Origin: Streptomyces sp. NBC_00285
GTDB lineage: Bacteria > Actinomycetota > Actinomycetes > Streptomycetales > Streptomycetaceae
Direction: 5' to 3'
Assembly: GCF_036174265.1 (NCBI RefSeq)
Contig: NZ_CP108055.1
Span: forward strand, 186,001-250,000
Length of the DNA stretch: 64,000 nucleotides
Shown here: positions 8,701 to 17,053 of the stretch, piece after piece
How positions within the stretch are numbered: position 1 is the stretch's first letter
Layout of the letters: each line of letters starts with the position of its first letter
Program-made: the position numbers and the translations under genes
Notes under the pieces: model-generated
Seen by the model: only the letters and a program-made list of their open reading frames with translations
The model's database searches: none
Told to the model about the DNA's origin: nothing

Positions 8701-11700
8701 GAAGTTGTCCCGGCGGTGTCAGGGTGATGACGCGACCGGCGGAGTCGTAGGCGTACGCGCTCTTCAGAGCGGGGCTGATCCGCGGGTCCCACACCTGGCG
8801 TAGACGGCCCTGCTCGTCATAGGCGTAGCGGGCCACAGCGACCGCGGTGGCATTGGCGGCGCCGGGTTCGGAAGCCCATGCCTTGAGCTCGGACACCTGG
8901 CCTGCGGTGTCGCCGAAAGCACTGGCGGTTGCCGTGGTCGTGGTCGCGTAGACGAAGTCCAGGACCTTGCAGCCTCGTGTCGAGGGGGTGGCTTCGCAAG
9001 TCGCAGCTGTGGCCGCGCTCGTGGCGCCGATGATGCGCTTGGGCCGGCTGACCCGCTTGCCGTCGATGGTGACGGCTTCGGAGACCACGAGGCTCTCCCC
9101 GCCGTCGATGCCGGACTTGACCGAGCTGGAGAGCTGCCAGGTCGGGGCGTCGGCGGCAGCCTTCTTGAAGGTGGTCACCGAGCCGTCGTCCTCCTTCAGG
9201 GTGAAGGAGGACGAGAAGCCGCCGGTCAGGGCGAGTTCTTCGAAACCGGGCTCGGGGATCCAGCCGTTCTGGGCCTGGTTGGCCGTGAAGTACACGGACG
9301 CGCCGTCGGTCGAGACGAGGTTGAGCGAGGTGTCGGAGGTCTTCTCGATGTGCGAGTACCCCGAGTCCACCTCGGGAGCGGTGGTGCCGGAGACCCACTC
9401 CTTGCCGAAGACCGGAGCCTGCCCCGTCTGCTTGGTGCCCTTGTCCGGGACCCGTGAGGAGGCCGTGCGGGTGACCGACAGGCCCATCACCTCGGCGTCC
9501 GAAGCCCCGAGCGCGTAGTCACCGTTGAGTAGATTTACCGAGCCCGGGCCCACCTGGGAGCCGGCGGCGCCGTCCGCATCGCGGTCGACGACCACGGGGA
9601 GTGGCTGCGTACTGCCCGCCGCCCCGTTCGGTCCGGTGAAGTCGGCCTTGATCTGGACGCTTCCATCGGGGTCGACGGTGCTGGTGGCGTTCCAGGCGAG
9701 GGCGGCGTTCTTCCCGTTCACCAGCGGAACCGGCCACGAAGTGAGTGCCTGGCCGTCCTTGAGGACGTCCGCCACCGGGATCTTCGTCCAGATGTCGGCA
9801 TCGGAACGGCGCCAGGAGAACGATGCGGAGTCGTACTTCCCCGCTTCGGCCTCGGCGAGGAGCGGCAGGCGGCGCGCGGTGCTCTCACCCTCGCTGGGCT
9901 GGACGAAGCCTCCGGGCCCGGCGTGGAAGGTGTACTCCCGTGCCTCGGACTTGTTGTCCGCCTTGTCGACCTGCCGTACCTGGAGGGTCTGGGTGCCGTC
10001 CTTGGGTGGGGTGATGCCGATGGCCTTGGCCGCGGTGGACCCGCCGGTGGTGACCTTGGTCCACGTCAGGCCGTCCAGGGACCATTCGAGCCAGTTGTGG
10101 TCGGTGCCCCGGGGTGTGACCGTGAAGGTGCCGGCCTGTCCGGCGCCCTTGACCCACTCGGTGGACGGGTAGTCCGTCGACGTGACGCCGGTCGGGGCCG
10201 AGGGAGCGGTGGTATCGACGGTGAACGTCTTCCACTCCGACCAACCCGTGTTGTAGTGCGCCCCGTCGTACGGCGAGGTACGGAACTTGTACGTCTTGCC
10301 GTTGGTCAGCACTCCGGCCGGCACGGTCACGGAGGCGACCTGCCCTGAGTTCACCCACGGAGAGACGATGACGTTGCCGACCTGCGCGTTGGTGGCAGAG
10401 TCGAAGATCTGGAAGGTTCCGTTGACCTTGTCGCCGTTGGGGTCGACGAAGGTGTCCCGCAGAGTCGGGGTGGCGGTGTTGACCACGTAGGCGCCGCCGT
10501 AGGAGAAGAACGGCGCACCCGCCTCCTGCTTCGTACCCGTGCGCGGCCGGTAGTTGTACGTGACGGTCAGCTTCGGCGGGTTCGAGGCGGCGTTGGCGGA
10601 GTTGACACGTTTCCATTGCCCCGTGACAGCCTCATCGGTAGCGCGCAGGCCCATGTGTGACTTGGCCGCCTTGGCCGAGGCCCATTCCTGCATCATGGTC
10701 GTGACGTTGGCGTTGATCCAGCCGTCCGGCTGCGTGGAACACGAAGCGTTGCCCAAGGTCTCCGAGGAGGTGGCCTTCTTCGCGGTCCATGACGGCTGGG
10801 CCGTCCACCGCGACGACGTCGTCGCCGCGCCGGTGGACCACACCTCCCACGGCTGGGTCGGACATGACGATCCGGTGTAGTTGCCGGAGTGGAAGTTCCA
10901 CAGCGAGAGCTTGGCGTCCGTCACCAGCGCGTCGGCGATAGGCGCGGTGTTCCACGAGATGAACGACCGGGCGGTCCGGAAGGTCCCGTCGGCGTTCTGC
11001 GTACCGGGGTTGCCCAGATCCAGCTCGACGTCCGTGGACCAGTCGACCGTGGTGCCCTGCTGCACGTAAGTGTCGAAGACGTTGGAGAGCGCCGAGGTGG
11101 AAGGGTCCACCGTGACGGGGTACTTGGTGGCCGGATCGGCCAAGAAGCCGGCGTCGGGGGTGATGACGAGATCGACGCCGCCCTTGACCTTGACGGCCTT
11201 CATGGCAACCGGGACCTGGCGCGTGTGTTCGCCGGAGACCGGGTCGACCGTGGCGTCCCACATGACCGGAGCGGGCATGACCGCGGTCTTCTTCGACTTC
11301 TTGTCGGTGAACAGCACACTGCCGTCGTCCTGCTGCTTGGCTGTCAGGCCCTTGGTCCGAAGCGGCAGGGTGTAAGAGAACCCGGTCTCAGGTCGCGCCT
11401 TTACCTCCACGAACTGCTCGAAGCCGGTACGGGTGGCTTCCACCACCACATCCGCGCCGGGCACCGCGTTGACGTAGGTGGCGCGAGTACCGTCCAGCTG
11501 AGGTGCCGGCAGCCCACCGCGCCACTGCAGGGTGATCTGCTCATCCCCCTGGCCGAGGGTGACCAGATCCGCGGCGGGAGCGGCCTGGGCGGCTCGCAGA
11601 GAAGACGGCTTGGTGCCGGTCTTCCCGGACAGTTTCAGCCCAGCCGGGTGTGCCTTGGCGGCAACCGAACCATCGTCCTGAGCGGCCAGGTCGACATCCA

Positions 11701-12064
11701 CCGCACGCCAGGCACCTGAAGTGGGGTCCTTGAAGCGCACAGGCCCGGCGGTCAGCTCTGTGGTGAGAGACCCGTCCTTGTTGACCCAGGTGGTCGACGT
11801 CTCGGTCCTCTCGGAAAGCGCCTCGACCTTCTTGCCGGACAGCTTCGCGGCGACGCGGGCCGAAGCGATATCAGCCGCCTGCGTCACCGCCTCCTTCTGA
11901 GGCTCGGCCGCCGGCGCCTGCCGCGGCTGAGCAAGAGCGGTACCAGCGCCGTCCAGCACGGTGATGGCCATGGCCAGAGCGAGGCCGCTCGCTATGAAGC
12001 GGGCTCTCCCCCCGGGACCGGACCGTCTGCGCCTACCCCGCGCAGATCTGTGTGTTGCCACCAT
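5756..12064 (-). CDS. large secreted Rhs/YD-repeat protein with a Trp/Tyr-rich C-terminal tip
   Basis: 2102 aa. A basic N-terminus and hydrophobic segment (residues about 23-45) form a signal peptide. The next ~850 residues resemble actinobacterial wall-associated Rhs proteins, including a DNRLRE-type module with paired Trp/Cys and a fibronectin-like stretch (PSAPTGVTS). YD/Rhs repeats follow from about 1100 (for example YDSAGRVITLTPPG, YDAAGRQSTVTT, YDQLNRLVKS). The Rhs core ends with GVRLYDPASGRFLQTDPV and NYDYVCADPVNAED around 1930-1970. The last 129 residues are unrelated to the core and contain 17 Trp. In the polymorphic-toxin scheme this is the variable effector tip, but no toxin family or catalytic motif is recognised. 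GGGGGGAA precedes the ATG. Confidence 0.9.
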   Translation of the reverse strand: MVATHRSARGRRRRSGPGGRARFIASGLALAMAITVLDGAGTALAQPRQAPAAEPQKEAVTQAADIASARVAAKLSGKKVEALSERTETSTTWVNKDGSLTTELTAGPVRFKDPTSGAWRAVDVDLAAQDDGSVAAKAHPAGLKLSGKTGTKPSSLRAAQAAPAADLVTLGQGDEQITLQWRGGLPAPQLDGTRATYVNAVPGADVVVEATRTGFEQFVEVKARPETGFSYTLPLRTKGLTAKQQDDGSVLFTDKKSKKTAVMPAPVMWDATVDPVSGEHTRQVPVAMKAVKVKGGVDLVITPDAGFLADPATKYPVTVDPSTSALSNVFDTYVQQGTTVDWSTDVELDLGNPGTQNADGTFRTARSFISWNTAPIADALVTDAKLSLWNFHSGNYTGSSCPTQPWEVWSTGAATTSSRWTAQPSWTAKKATSSETLGNASCSTQPDGWINANVTTMMQEWASAKAAKSHMGLRATDEAVTGQWKRVNSANAASNPPKLTVTYNYRPRTGTKQEAGAPFFSYGGAYVVNTATPTLRDTFVDPNGDKVNGTFQIFDSATNAQVGNVIVSPWVNSGQVASVTVPAGVLTNGKTYKFRTSPYDGAHYNTGWSEWKTFTVDTTAPSAPTGVTSTDYPSTEWVKGAGQAGTFTVTPRGTDHNWLEWSLDGLTWTKVTTGGSTAAKAIGITPPKDGTQTLQVRQVDKADNKSEAREYTFHAGPGGFVQPSEGESTARRLPLLAEAEAGKYDSASFSWRRSDADIWTKIPVADVLKDGQALTSWPVPLVNGKNAALAWNATSTVDPDGSVQIKADFTGPNGAAGSTQPLPVVVDRDADGAAGSQVGPGSVNLLNGDYALGASDAEVMGLSVTRTASSRVPDKGTKQTGQAPVFGKEWVSGTTAPEVDSGYSHIEKTSDTSLNLVSTDGASVYFTANQAQNGWIPEPGFEELALTGGFSSSFTLKEDDGSVTTFKKAAADAPTWQLSSSVKSGIDGGESLVVSEAVTIDGKRVSRPKRIIGATSAATAATCEATPSTRGCKVLDFVYATTTTATASAFGDTAGQVSELKAWASEPGAANATAVAVARYAYDEQGRLRQVWDPRISPALKSAYAYDSAGRVITLTPPGQLPWTFNYGKVAAVTGASDGMLLSVQRPTLAAGTKDQVSGTATSTVVYNVPLTGTTAPAAMASAEIAKWGQNEAPVDATAVFPADKVPSSSDGAQLTKADYARAMVLYMNASGRQVNQRNPGDHITTTQYDRYGNTVMELSAANRALALGLTAKDKANLSELGLGSDAAGSAARARLLATETTFAPDGSRSTDSRGPLRMLTLGKDLKAADSTVLLAAGTAAPGRTWTTTAYDAGRPTDGSATVVNQPTKETVGAELLTYPGQMADGRVTTTEYDWAKGLATKNVQDPGGLAITRITEFDDKGRAVKSLMPKSNGTDPGTQLTTYWSATGTGTCAGRPEWADQVCEVRYAGTTAGTNGALPVIYNEYNVYGQPAKVVESANGATRTLITTYDAAGRQSTVTTSGTAGTAIPDQTFTYDAEAGHLTKTSSTTAGAITRTFDVLGRQMSYTDADANTTSVQYDQLNRLVKSTDGAPSTVTYTYDTSAEPRGLLVSLTDSVAGTFRTSYDADGNVATEKLPGGYTMTQSNDPAGKPTERTYTRDSDGALLLSDAATVTAHDQWATRAGGAGQNTNRGYGYDDAGRLTSVEDTADSVCTRRSYVWDKHSNRTSVTTAAAAPGLDCPTTGGTTVTSTYDTADRRTDSGYAYDAFGRATTVPGEGMLGYYLNDLVRQQQLGDQRQTWALDATRRIRSWTVESNASGSWATTATKVNHYSSDSDKPTWIVENTSTGAITRNVESPGRSLGATTSKTGDVVLQLVDLHNDVSLALPLDTSKAPTALTTDEFGKRTGTEQARYGFFGGEQRSADTLGNLVLMGVRLYDPASGRFLQTDPVAGGSCSNYDYVCADPVNAEDVSGCLPCKIPWYAWTGWRSDIKITWSGKWSYTSWRTKKYSWMWDALADWTPLAIVGWKERWRWRTQRGVRCTLLSWSREKVLAEWVSVYTTQYQDRITYRKTYTNFRFSETSSWWTTYRRTYVYSSKIYWGY

Positions 12065-12188
12065 TTCCCCCCGTCACACGTGTTCCTGACACACCGTCTT
12101 GTGGTGCTGATGTGAACGTACCGGAGGAGAAAACAGCAAAGAAACTACAAAGCGCGCGTAAAGCGTCAGCATGGGTTCCGGTTCCCTG

Positions 12189-12204
12189 AGTGATCTACAT
12201 CACT
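12189..12204. promoter_or_regulatory. CRP/FNR-type palindromic operator
   Basis: AGTGATCTACATCACT is a perfect 6-bp inverted repeat with a 4-base centre. It contains the GTGA-N6-TCAC core of cAMP-receptor-protein-type sites. It lies 125 bp upstream of the Rhs start and left of the ISL3 end, so it belongs to the Rhs control region. The surrounding bases are AT-richer than the rest of the window. Confidence 0.55.
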
Positions 12205-12326
12205 TACCCTCGTTGAAAGTTGTTGTTGCTATCACCCTGCCCGCTCCACGGCCAAACACTGGTCAGCGGTCTGGGGCGCCGGTGGCGCGTGCAGCCCTCA
12301 GCACCACAGACTTCTTACGGTGGGTC

Positions 12327-12364
12327 GTGACGTTGTCCAGCGGGGTCTGGCGCAAGTTCCGTGA
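12327..12364 (+). repeat. left inverted repeat of the ISL3 element
   Basis: Begins GTGACGTTGT and ends CTGGCGCAAGTTCCGTGA. It pairs with 14719-14756; the two copies differ only in a central 8-10 base stretch. Confidence 0.75.
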
Positions 12365-12457
12365 GCCGGTTACGTGTTGTAGTTGTTGATCTCTTTCCGG
12401 ACGGTGCGGAAGTCGCCTTGAAATCGCTCCTCGTGGGAGTGGTGGGGCTGACATTCG

Positions 12458-14086
12458 GTGGCCGTGAACGAGGTGCTGTACCGGCTGCAGGAGTTGCTTT
12501 TCCCGTCGATCCCTGGTGTCGCGGTCGTGGCCGTGTGCACGGACGACGAGGCGATACGCATCGAGGCCCGGTGCACACCGTCCGGGGCCGCCTGCCCCGA
12601 CTGCGGTCACTGGACAGAACGCGTCCACAGCTCCTACCTGCGGTTTCCCGCAGATCTGCCCGCTGCCGGACGGAGCGCGCAACTCGTATTACGGGTCCGG
12701 CGGTTCTTCTGCACGGCCACGGTATGCGGCCGGCGAACGTTCGTGGAGCAGGTGCCCGGGCTGACCCGCCGCCACGGCCGGGTCACCGAGCGGCTGCGGC
12801 AGACGATGGGCGCAATCGGGCTGGCACTGGCCGGCCGGGCCGGTGCCCGTCTCGCCCAGGTCATGGGCATCGCGACCAGCCGCACCACGCTGCTGCGCCG
12901 TGTGATGGACCTGCCCGACCCGACCGCCACAGAGCCCCGAGCCGTCGGCGTAGACGACTTCGCCCTGCGACGCGGCCACGTCTACGGAACGGTCGTGATC
13001 GACGCCGAGACCCACCAGGTCCTCGACCTGCTGCCCGAACGCGACGCCGCCACCCTCGCCCCATGGCTCGCGGCCCATCCCGAAATCGAGGTCATCTGCC
13101 GCGACCGCGCCGGCGCCTACGCCGAGGCGGCCGACACCGCCGCGCCCCAGGCCCTCCAGGTCGCCGACCGCTTTCACCTCTGGCAGAACCTGGTCACCGC
13201 GGTCGAGAAGACCGTCGCCGCCCACCGCACCTGCCTGCGCGATCTGCCCCCGGCCAGCCCAGAACCCGAGCCGGAGTGGGAGACACCCGCCGACGCGACC
13301 TCCGACCAGAACCACGAAGGGGCGGATCCGACCGGCAGGTTCGCCGAGCGAGCCCGCGCCCATCACGCCCTCGTCCACGAACTCCTCGACCAGGGCATGG
13401 GCATCCGGCGCACAGCCCGCCACCTGGGCTGGGGACACCACACCGTCCAGCGATACGCCCGCGCCGCCCGCTGGCAGGACATGGTCAAAGGCCGCAAGCG
13501 CCAACTCCCCAGCAAACTCAACCCGTTCAAGCCCTACTTGGCGCAACGCTGCGCCGAAACCGATGGAAAAGTGACCATCCTCGACCTCTACCGCGAAATC
13601 ACAGGCCGCGGCTTCCGCGGCCACTACTCCACCGTCCGCGACTGGGCCCGGCGCGACCTGCCCCGGCCAGAAGACTTCACGCCCGCCCCGCCACCGCCGT
13701 CAGTGCGGAAGGTGACCGGCTGGCTCACCCGGCACCCGGCCACCCTCACCGAGGAGGAGAAACTGCACCACAAGGCCGTACTCGACCACTGCCCCGAGTT
13801 GGCGTCCGCAGCCGAGCTGACCGGCGCGTTCGCGGAGATGCTCACGACACTCAGCGGCTCCCGCCTGCCCGAGTGGATCACCGAGGCCACGGAGGTCAAC
13901 CTGCCCGGCATCAGCAGCTTCGCTACCGGCCTGCACAGCGACTTCGACGCGGTGACCGCCGGGCTGACCACAGACTGGAACTCCGGGCCGGTCGAAGGAG
14001 CAGTCAACCGGATCAAGATGCTCAAGCGCCAGATGTTCGGCCGGGCAGGTTTCGCCCTGCTTCGGAAGCGAGTCCTCCTCGCCTGA
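12458..14086 (+). CDS. ISL3-family transposase
   Basis: A 542-aa DDE transposase starting at GTG. The N-terminal zinc ribbon has CPDCGHWTERVH (about 49-60) and a second pair in CTATVCGRR. The DDE catalytic core is recognisable as [20 protein letters not shown] and the glutamate in WNSGPVEGAVNRIK near the end; a C-terminal helix-turn-helix-like GMGIRRTARHLGWGHHTVQRYAR lies about residues 312-335. Length and motif order fit an intact ISL3 protein. It shares the C-terminal YGRAGF/FGRAGF-type ending with the remnant at 56.0 kb and the copy at 61.4 kb, but is a different subgroup. Confidence 0.92.
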   Translation: MAVNEVLYRLQELLFPSIPGVAVVAVCTDDEAIRIEARCTPSGAACPDCGHWTERVHSSYLRFPADLPAAGRSAQLVLRVRRFFCTATVCGRRTFVEQVPGLTRRHGRVTERLRQTMGAIGLALAGRAGARLAQVMGIATSRTTLLRRVMDLPDPTATEPRAVGVDDFALRRGHVYGTVVIDAETHQVLDLLPERDAATLAPWLAAHPEIEVICRDRAGAYAEAADTAAPQALQVADRFHLWQNLVTAVEKTVAAHRTCLRDLPPASPEPEPEWETPADATSDQNHEGADPTGRFAERARAHHALVHELLDQGMGIRRTARHLGWGHHTVQRYARAARWQDMVKGRKRQLPSKLNPFKPYLAQRCAETDGKVTILDLYREITGRGFRGHYSTVRDWARRDLPRPEDFTPAPPPPSVRKVTGWLTRHPATLTEEEKLHHKAVLDHCPELASAAELTGAFAEMLTTLSGSRLPEWITEATEVNLPGISSFATGLHSDFDAVTAGLTTDWNSGPVEGAVNRIKMLKRQMFGRAGFALLRKRVLLA

Positions 14087-14102
14087 CGGACCCACCTCTG
14101 CC

Positions 14103-14627
14103 TCAGGCAGCAGCTCTCAGATCATCCGCAGTCAGGAGTGACAGCAGGTGGATTTGTTCGGCCGCAAGCGCCTCGGTCCCGCCCTGCTGACGGTCGATGA
14201 CGCAGAGCGCCTCGCGAACGTCCGCACCCAGGGCACGCAACTCGGCGGTGGACAGCACGATCTGACCGCCGCTAGTGACGACGTCCTCTACGACCAGCAC
14301 TCGGCGCCCGGCGATGTCCGCGCCTTCAGCCAGGCGACGCGTTCCATACGACTTGGCCTGCTTGCGAACAAAGGCGCAGGGAAGGCCAGTGTGTCGGCCG
14401 AGCGCGGTGACGACCGGGATGCCACCCATCTCGAGGCCAGCCAGCACCTCCGTGTCCTTCGGCACGAGCGTGGCCATCGCCTGGGCGATGGAATCGAGGA
14501 GAACAGGGTCGCCTTCGAAGCGGTACTTGTCGAAGTACTCCGAGGCCCTACGTCCCGAGCGGAGTACGAAATCACCGGTCAGATGGGACGCACCATGGAT
14601 CTGCCGAGCAAGATCTGAAGAAGTCAC
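14103..14627 (-). CDS. pyrE: orotate phosphoribosyltransferase (passenger gene)
   Basis: A 174-aa protein from GTG at 14627. It carries the PRPP-binding motif VLVVEDVVTSGGQ at 110-122 and the orotate/PRPP loop elements YFDKYRFEGD (31-40), GLEMGGIPVV and RKQAKSYGTRRLAEG. OPRT makes OMP from orotate and PRPP in pyrimidine synthesis. All key motifs are intact, so it should be active. It lies between the inverted repeats of an ISL3 element, converging with the transposase with 16 bases between stops, so it is probably a second, mobile copy rather than the housekeeping pyrE. An in-frame extension to 14963 crosses the IS end and is not part of the gene. Confidence 0.85.
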   Translation of the reverse strand: MTSSDLARQIHGASHLTGDFVLRSGRRASEYFDKYRFEGDPVLLDSIAQAMATLVPKDTEVLAGLEMGGIPVVTALGRHTGLPCAFVRKQAKSYGTRRLAEGADIAGRRVLVVEDVVTSGGQIVLSTAELRALGADVREALCVIDRQQGGTEALAAEQIHLLSLLTADDLRAAA

Positions 14628-14718
14628 AGGACCGGAGTATCCCAGCCAACCGAACCTCTGGCCGGTCGGTGAGTCCCTCAGCAAGCGGGGAGATCGACGC
14701 TCACCGAGCGTAGTCACA

Positions 14719-14756
14719 TCACGGAACTTGCGCCAGCCCCGCAGAAACAACGTCAC
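14719..14756 (-). repeat. right inverted repeat of the ISL3 element
   Basis: The complement of this segment starts GTGACGTTGT and ends CTGGCGCAAGTTCCGTGA, matching the left end at 12327-12364. Confidence 0.75.
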
Positions 14757-14895
14757 AGCCAGCCACGCCGTGGTCTGGATCCCGTCACTGCCCCGGTCGG
14801 GTTTTCGAGCTGGTAGGTGTACGGCTGCAGTGCGGGGCACGTTTCGGCTGGTTCGGGCGCTGCTGGTCCGCGCCCGCCGCAACAACACTGGGGGC

Positions 14896-15876
14896 ATGGA
14901 TGTGGTCAGCACCGCCCAGGTCCCGCCGGGCGAGCGGTTCGCCTTCTGGCGCGAGGTGAGCACGAAGCTCTGGGTCCCCTACGACTTACGCTGCGACCCG
15001 CAGGTGGAGAACGGATTTAGGGCTCACGTCGGTATCAGCGATTTCGGGGCGATGCAGGCGACGCTGCTGACCACGATGCCGCACTCGGTCCACCGTTCGC
15101 CCAAGCTCATCCGCCAGGCCGATCCCGAAGTGCTCAAGGTGGGCTGCATCGTGCGCGGTGGCGCCACGGTGACGCAAGACGGCCAGCGCGCGGATCTGGG
15201 GGTCGGTGACCTGATGCTGTTCGACACCTCCCGCCCCTTCCTGGGCAAGCACGCACCGCACATTCCTACGAGCCAGCTGCTTCTCCTGCGCTTCCCACGC
15301 TCACTGCTGCCGTTACCCGACCGGGATGTTCGGCGTCTGAACGGTGTCCGTATCCCCGGCGCACACGGCATCGGAGCGCTGTCGTCGCAGTTCCTGCTGC
15401 AGCTCGCCCGGCACATGCACGAACTCAGCCCGTCCGACACCGCCCGGCTGTCCACCCTCACCCTCGACATCCTGACCACCGCGCTCGCCGACGCACTGGG
15501 CATCCAGAGCACGCTGGCACCCCATACCCGGCAGCGCGCCCTGATGGCACAGATCCACGCCTTCGTCCGGGACAACCTCGGCAACCCAGACCTGAACCCG
15601 GACGCGATCGCCGCAGCGCACCACATCTCCCTGCGCTACCTGCACAAACTGTTCCACGAGGACAAGCACACCGTCTCGGGCTGGATCCGCGAGCGCCGCC
15701 TGGAACAGTGCCGACGCGACCTCGCCGACCCCCGTCTCGCCGCCCGCCCGATCCACGCGATCGCCGCTCAGTGGGGATTCATCAGTCCTGCGCACTTCAG
15801 CCAGACATTCCGCACTGCCTACGGCCTCTCGCCACGCGAGTTCCGCCGACAGTGCGCAACCGTGCGCGGAGACTGA
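14896..15876 (+). CDS. AraC-family transcriptional regulator (AraC-binding-like N-domain)
   Basis: A 326-aa protein. Residues 1-200 match the AraC_binding_2 sensor domain (start MDVVSTAQVPPGERFAFWRE; GDLMLFDTSRPF; TSQLLLLRFPRSLL). The C-terminal 100 residues hold two helix-turn-helices: PDAIAAAHHISLRYLHKLF and IAAQWGFISPAHFSQTFRTAYGLSPREFR. The ATG at 14896 fits the family start; the frame runs further upstream into the ISL3 end, which is not coding. The first intact gene right of the ISL3 element, it may have lost its native upstream region. Target unknown; the secreted repeat protein 98 bp downstream is a possible one. Confidence 0.9.
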   Translation: MDVVSTAQVPPGERFAFWREVSTKLWVPYDLRCDPQVENGFRAHVGISDFGAMQATLLTTMPHSVHRSPKLIRQADPEVLKVGCIVRGGATVTQDGQRADLGVGDLMLFDTSRPFLGKHAPHIPTSQLLLLRFPRSLLPLPDRDVRRLNGVRIPGAHGIGALSSQFLLQLARHMHELSPSDTARLSTLTLDILTTALADALGIQSTLAPHTRQRALMAQIHAFVRDNLGNPDLNPDAIAAAHHISLRYLHKLFHEDKHTVSGWIRERRLEQCRRDLADPRLAARPIHAIAAQWGFISPAHFSQTFRTAYGLSPREFRRQCATVRGD

Positions 15877-15974
15877 AGAGTTGTGCGCTCACCCGTAACG
15901 ACACGCCAGCCGCTGGCTGATGAAATCTGGCAATCGTGCCGCCGTCCGGCAGCACGACATTTTTTGGAGGAATC

Positions 15975-16886
15975 ATGAGAGAACGGAGCACAGGCCGGAA
16001 ACGCCGGTTACTGCTTGGACAACTGCTCGCACTCTTTGCGGTCGGTGTCCTGGTGGCCTTGTTCGGTACTTCACCGGCCAGCGCGACGATCGCCGACAAA
16101 CGCAATGACTACAACAGTGATGGCATCAGCGACATCGCCGCCGTCGACCCCAGCTCGGGGTGCCTGTACCGGTGGAACGGCAACGGCACCGGCGGCTTCG
16201 GCGCCGGCACCCAGATCGGATGCGGCTGGAGTCCCTACTACGCGTCGCTGACCGCAGCGGGAGACATCACTGGGGACGGACGCGGCGACCTGGTCGCTGT
16301 CAACTCCAGCTCGGGGTGCCTGTACCGGTGGAACGGCAACGGCACTGGCGGCTTCGGCGCCGGCACCCAAATCGGATGCGGCTGGAGCCCCTACAGTGAT
16401 TCCCTTGCGGGGGCCGGCGATCTCAACAACGACGGGAATGGAGATCTGGTCGCCGTCAACTCCAGCTCGGGGTGCCTGTACCGGTGGAACGGCAACGGCA
16501 CCGGCGGCTTCGGCGCCGGCACCCAAATCGGATGCGGCTGGAGCCCCTACGCGGGGCTGATAACCGGTGCCGGTGACCTCAACCGCGACGGAAACGCCGA
16601 CCTGGTCGCCATCAACTCCAGCTCGGGGTGCCTGTACCGGTGGAACGGCAACGGCACCGGCGGCTTCGGCGCCGGCACCCAGGTGGGATGTGGTTGGAAT
16701 AGCTATGCGTTGCCCCGCAACCTGAGTGGTATGGGTGACACCACTGGAGACAGTGTGGGAGATCTCGTCGCTCCCAACGGCAGCAACGGCTGTCTGTACC
16801 GGTGGAATGGCAACGGCAGCGGGGGCTTCGGCGCCGGCACCCAGGTCGGGTGCGGCTGGCTTCCCTCCTACTGGCTCGCCGTCTGA
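15975..16886 (+). CDS. secreted VCBS/FG-GAP-like repeat protein with five near-identical units
   Basis: A 303-aa protein with GGAGG six bases before ATG. A basic N-terminus and hydrophobic segment (residues 14-37) give a signal peptide ending near SPASA. The mature protein is five units of about 52 aa. Each contains the calcium-loop pattern D-x-[ND]-x-D (DYNSDGISD, DITGDGRGD, DLNNDGNGD) followed by GCLYRWNGNGTGGFGAGTQ and GCGW. Such D-rich repeats build integrin-alpha-like propellers; five units are too few for a full seven-blade propeller, so it may dimerise or be a shortened allele. The two Cys per unit could form disulfides. Function unknown; an adhesive or carbohydrate-binding role is possible. 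Confidence 0.85.
   Translation: MRERSTGRKRRLLLGQLLALFAVGVLVALFGTSPASATIADKRNDYNSDGISDIAAVDPSSGCLYRWNGNGTGGFGAGTQIGCGWSPYYASLTAAGDITGDGRGDLVAVNSSSGCLYRWNGNGTGGFGAGTQIGCGWSPYSDSLAGAGDLNNDGNGDLVAVNSSSGCLYRWNGNGTGGFGAGTQIGCGWSPYAGLITGAGDLNRDGNADLVAINSSSGCLYRWNGNGTGGFGAGTQVGCGWNSYALPRNLSGMGDTTGDSVGDLVAPNGSNGCLYRWNGNGSGGFGAGTQVGCGWLPSYWLAV
16155..16850 (+). repeat. tandem 156-bp coding repeats
   Basis: The phrase TGCCTGTACCGGTGGAACGG recurs at 16161, 16317, 16473 and 16629, exactly 156 bp apart. A diverged fifth unit follows 162 bp later. Blocks of about 60-70 bp are almost identical in DNA, including third codon positions, pointing to recent duplication or gene conversion. Confidence 0.9.
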
Positions 16887-17053
16887 GCCTGTCCTGTATC
16901 TGCGGGCAGGTCACGATCAGCACCGGCGAACGGACCGCGCGCAACAACATCCTCACCTCGCGCCCGAGTAATCCTGTCAAGGCCGTCCTCATCCCCACCA
17001 AGCATGAGCAGAAGGCCCTGTACAGCGCTGACCGGCCATGGCCGGGACGACGG

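Larger units (their letters stand above)
12327..14756 (+). mobile_element. ISL3-family element carrying an orotate phosphoribosyltransferase passenger
   Basis: Two imperfect 38-bp inverted repeats enclose the transposase and a convergent pyrE-like gene. Both share GTGACGTTGT at the outer edge and CTGGCGCAAGTTCCGTGA at the inner edge. Total length is about 2.43 kb, longer than a one-gene ISL3 element because of the passenger. The true tips may lie up to eight bases further out, where the flanks are partly similar. No 8-bp target duplication could be matched. The element has inserted between the Rhs promoter and an AraC gene. Confidence 0.75.

Noticed and set aside
14628..14963. N-terminal extension of the orotate phosphoribosyltransferase
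   Set aside because: It runs through the ISL3 right inverted repeat and has no similarity to the family; a GTG start at 14627 fits.
16155..16850. Regular 156-bp repeats considered as a CRISPR array
   Set aside because: The repeats are coding, contiguous and far too long, with no spacer-like unique segments or cas genes.
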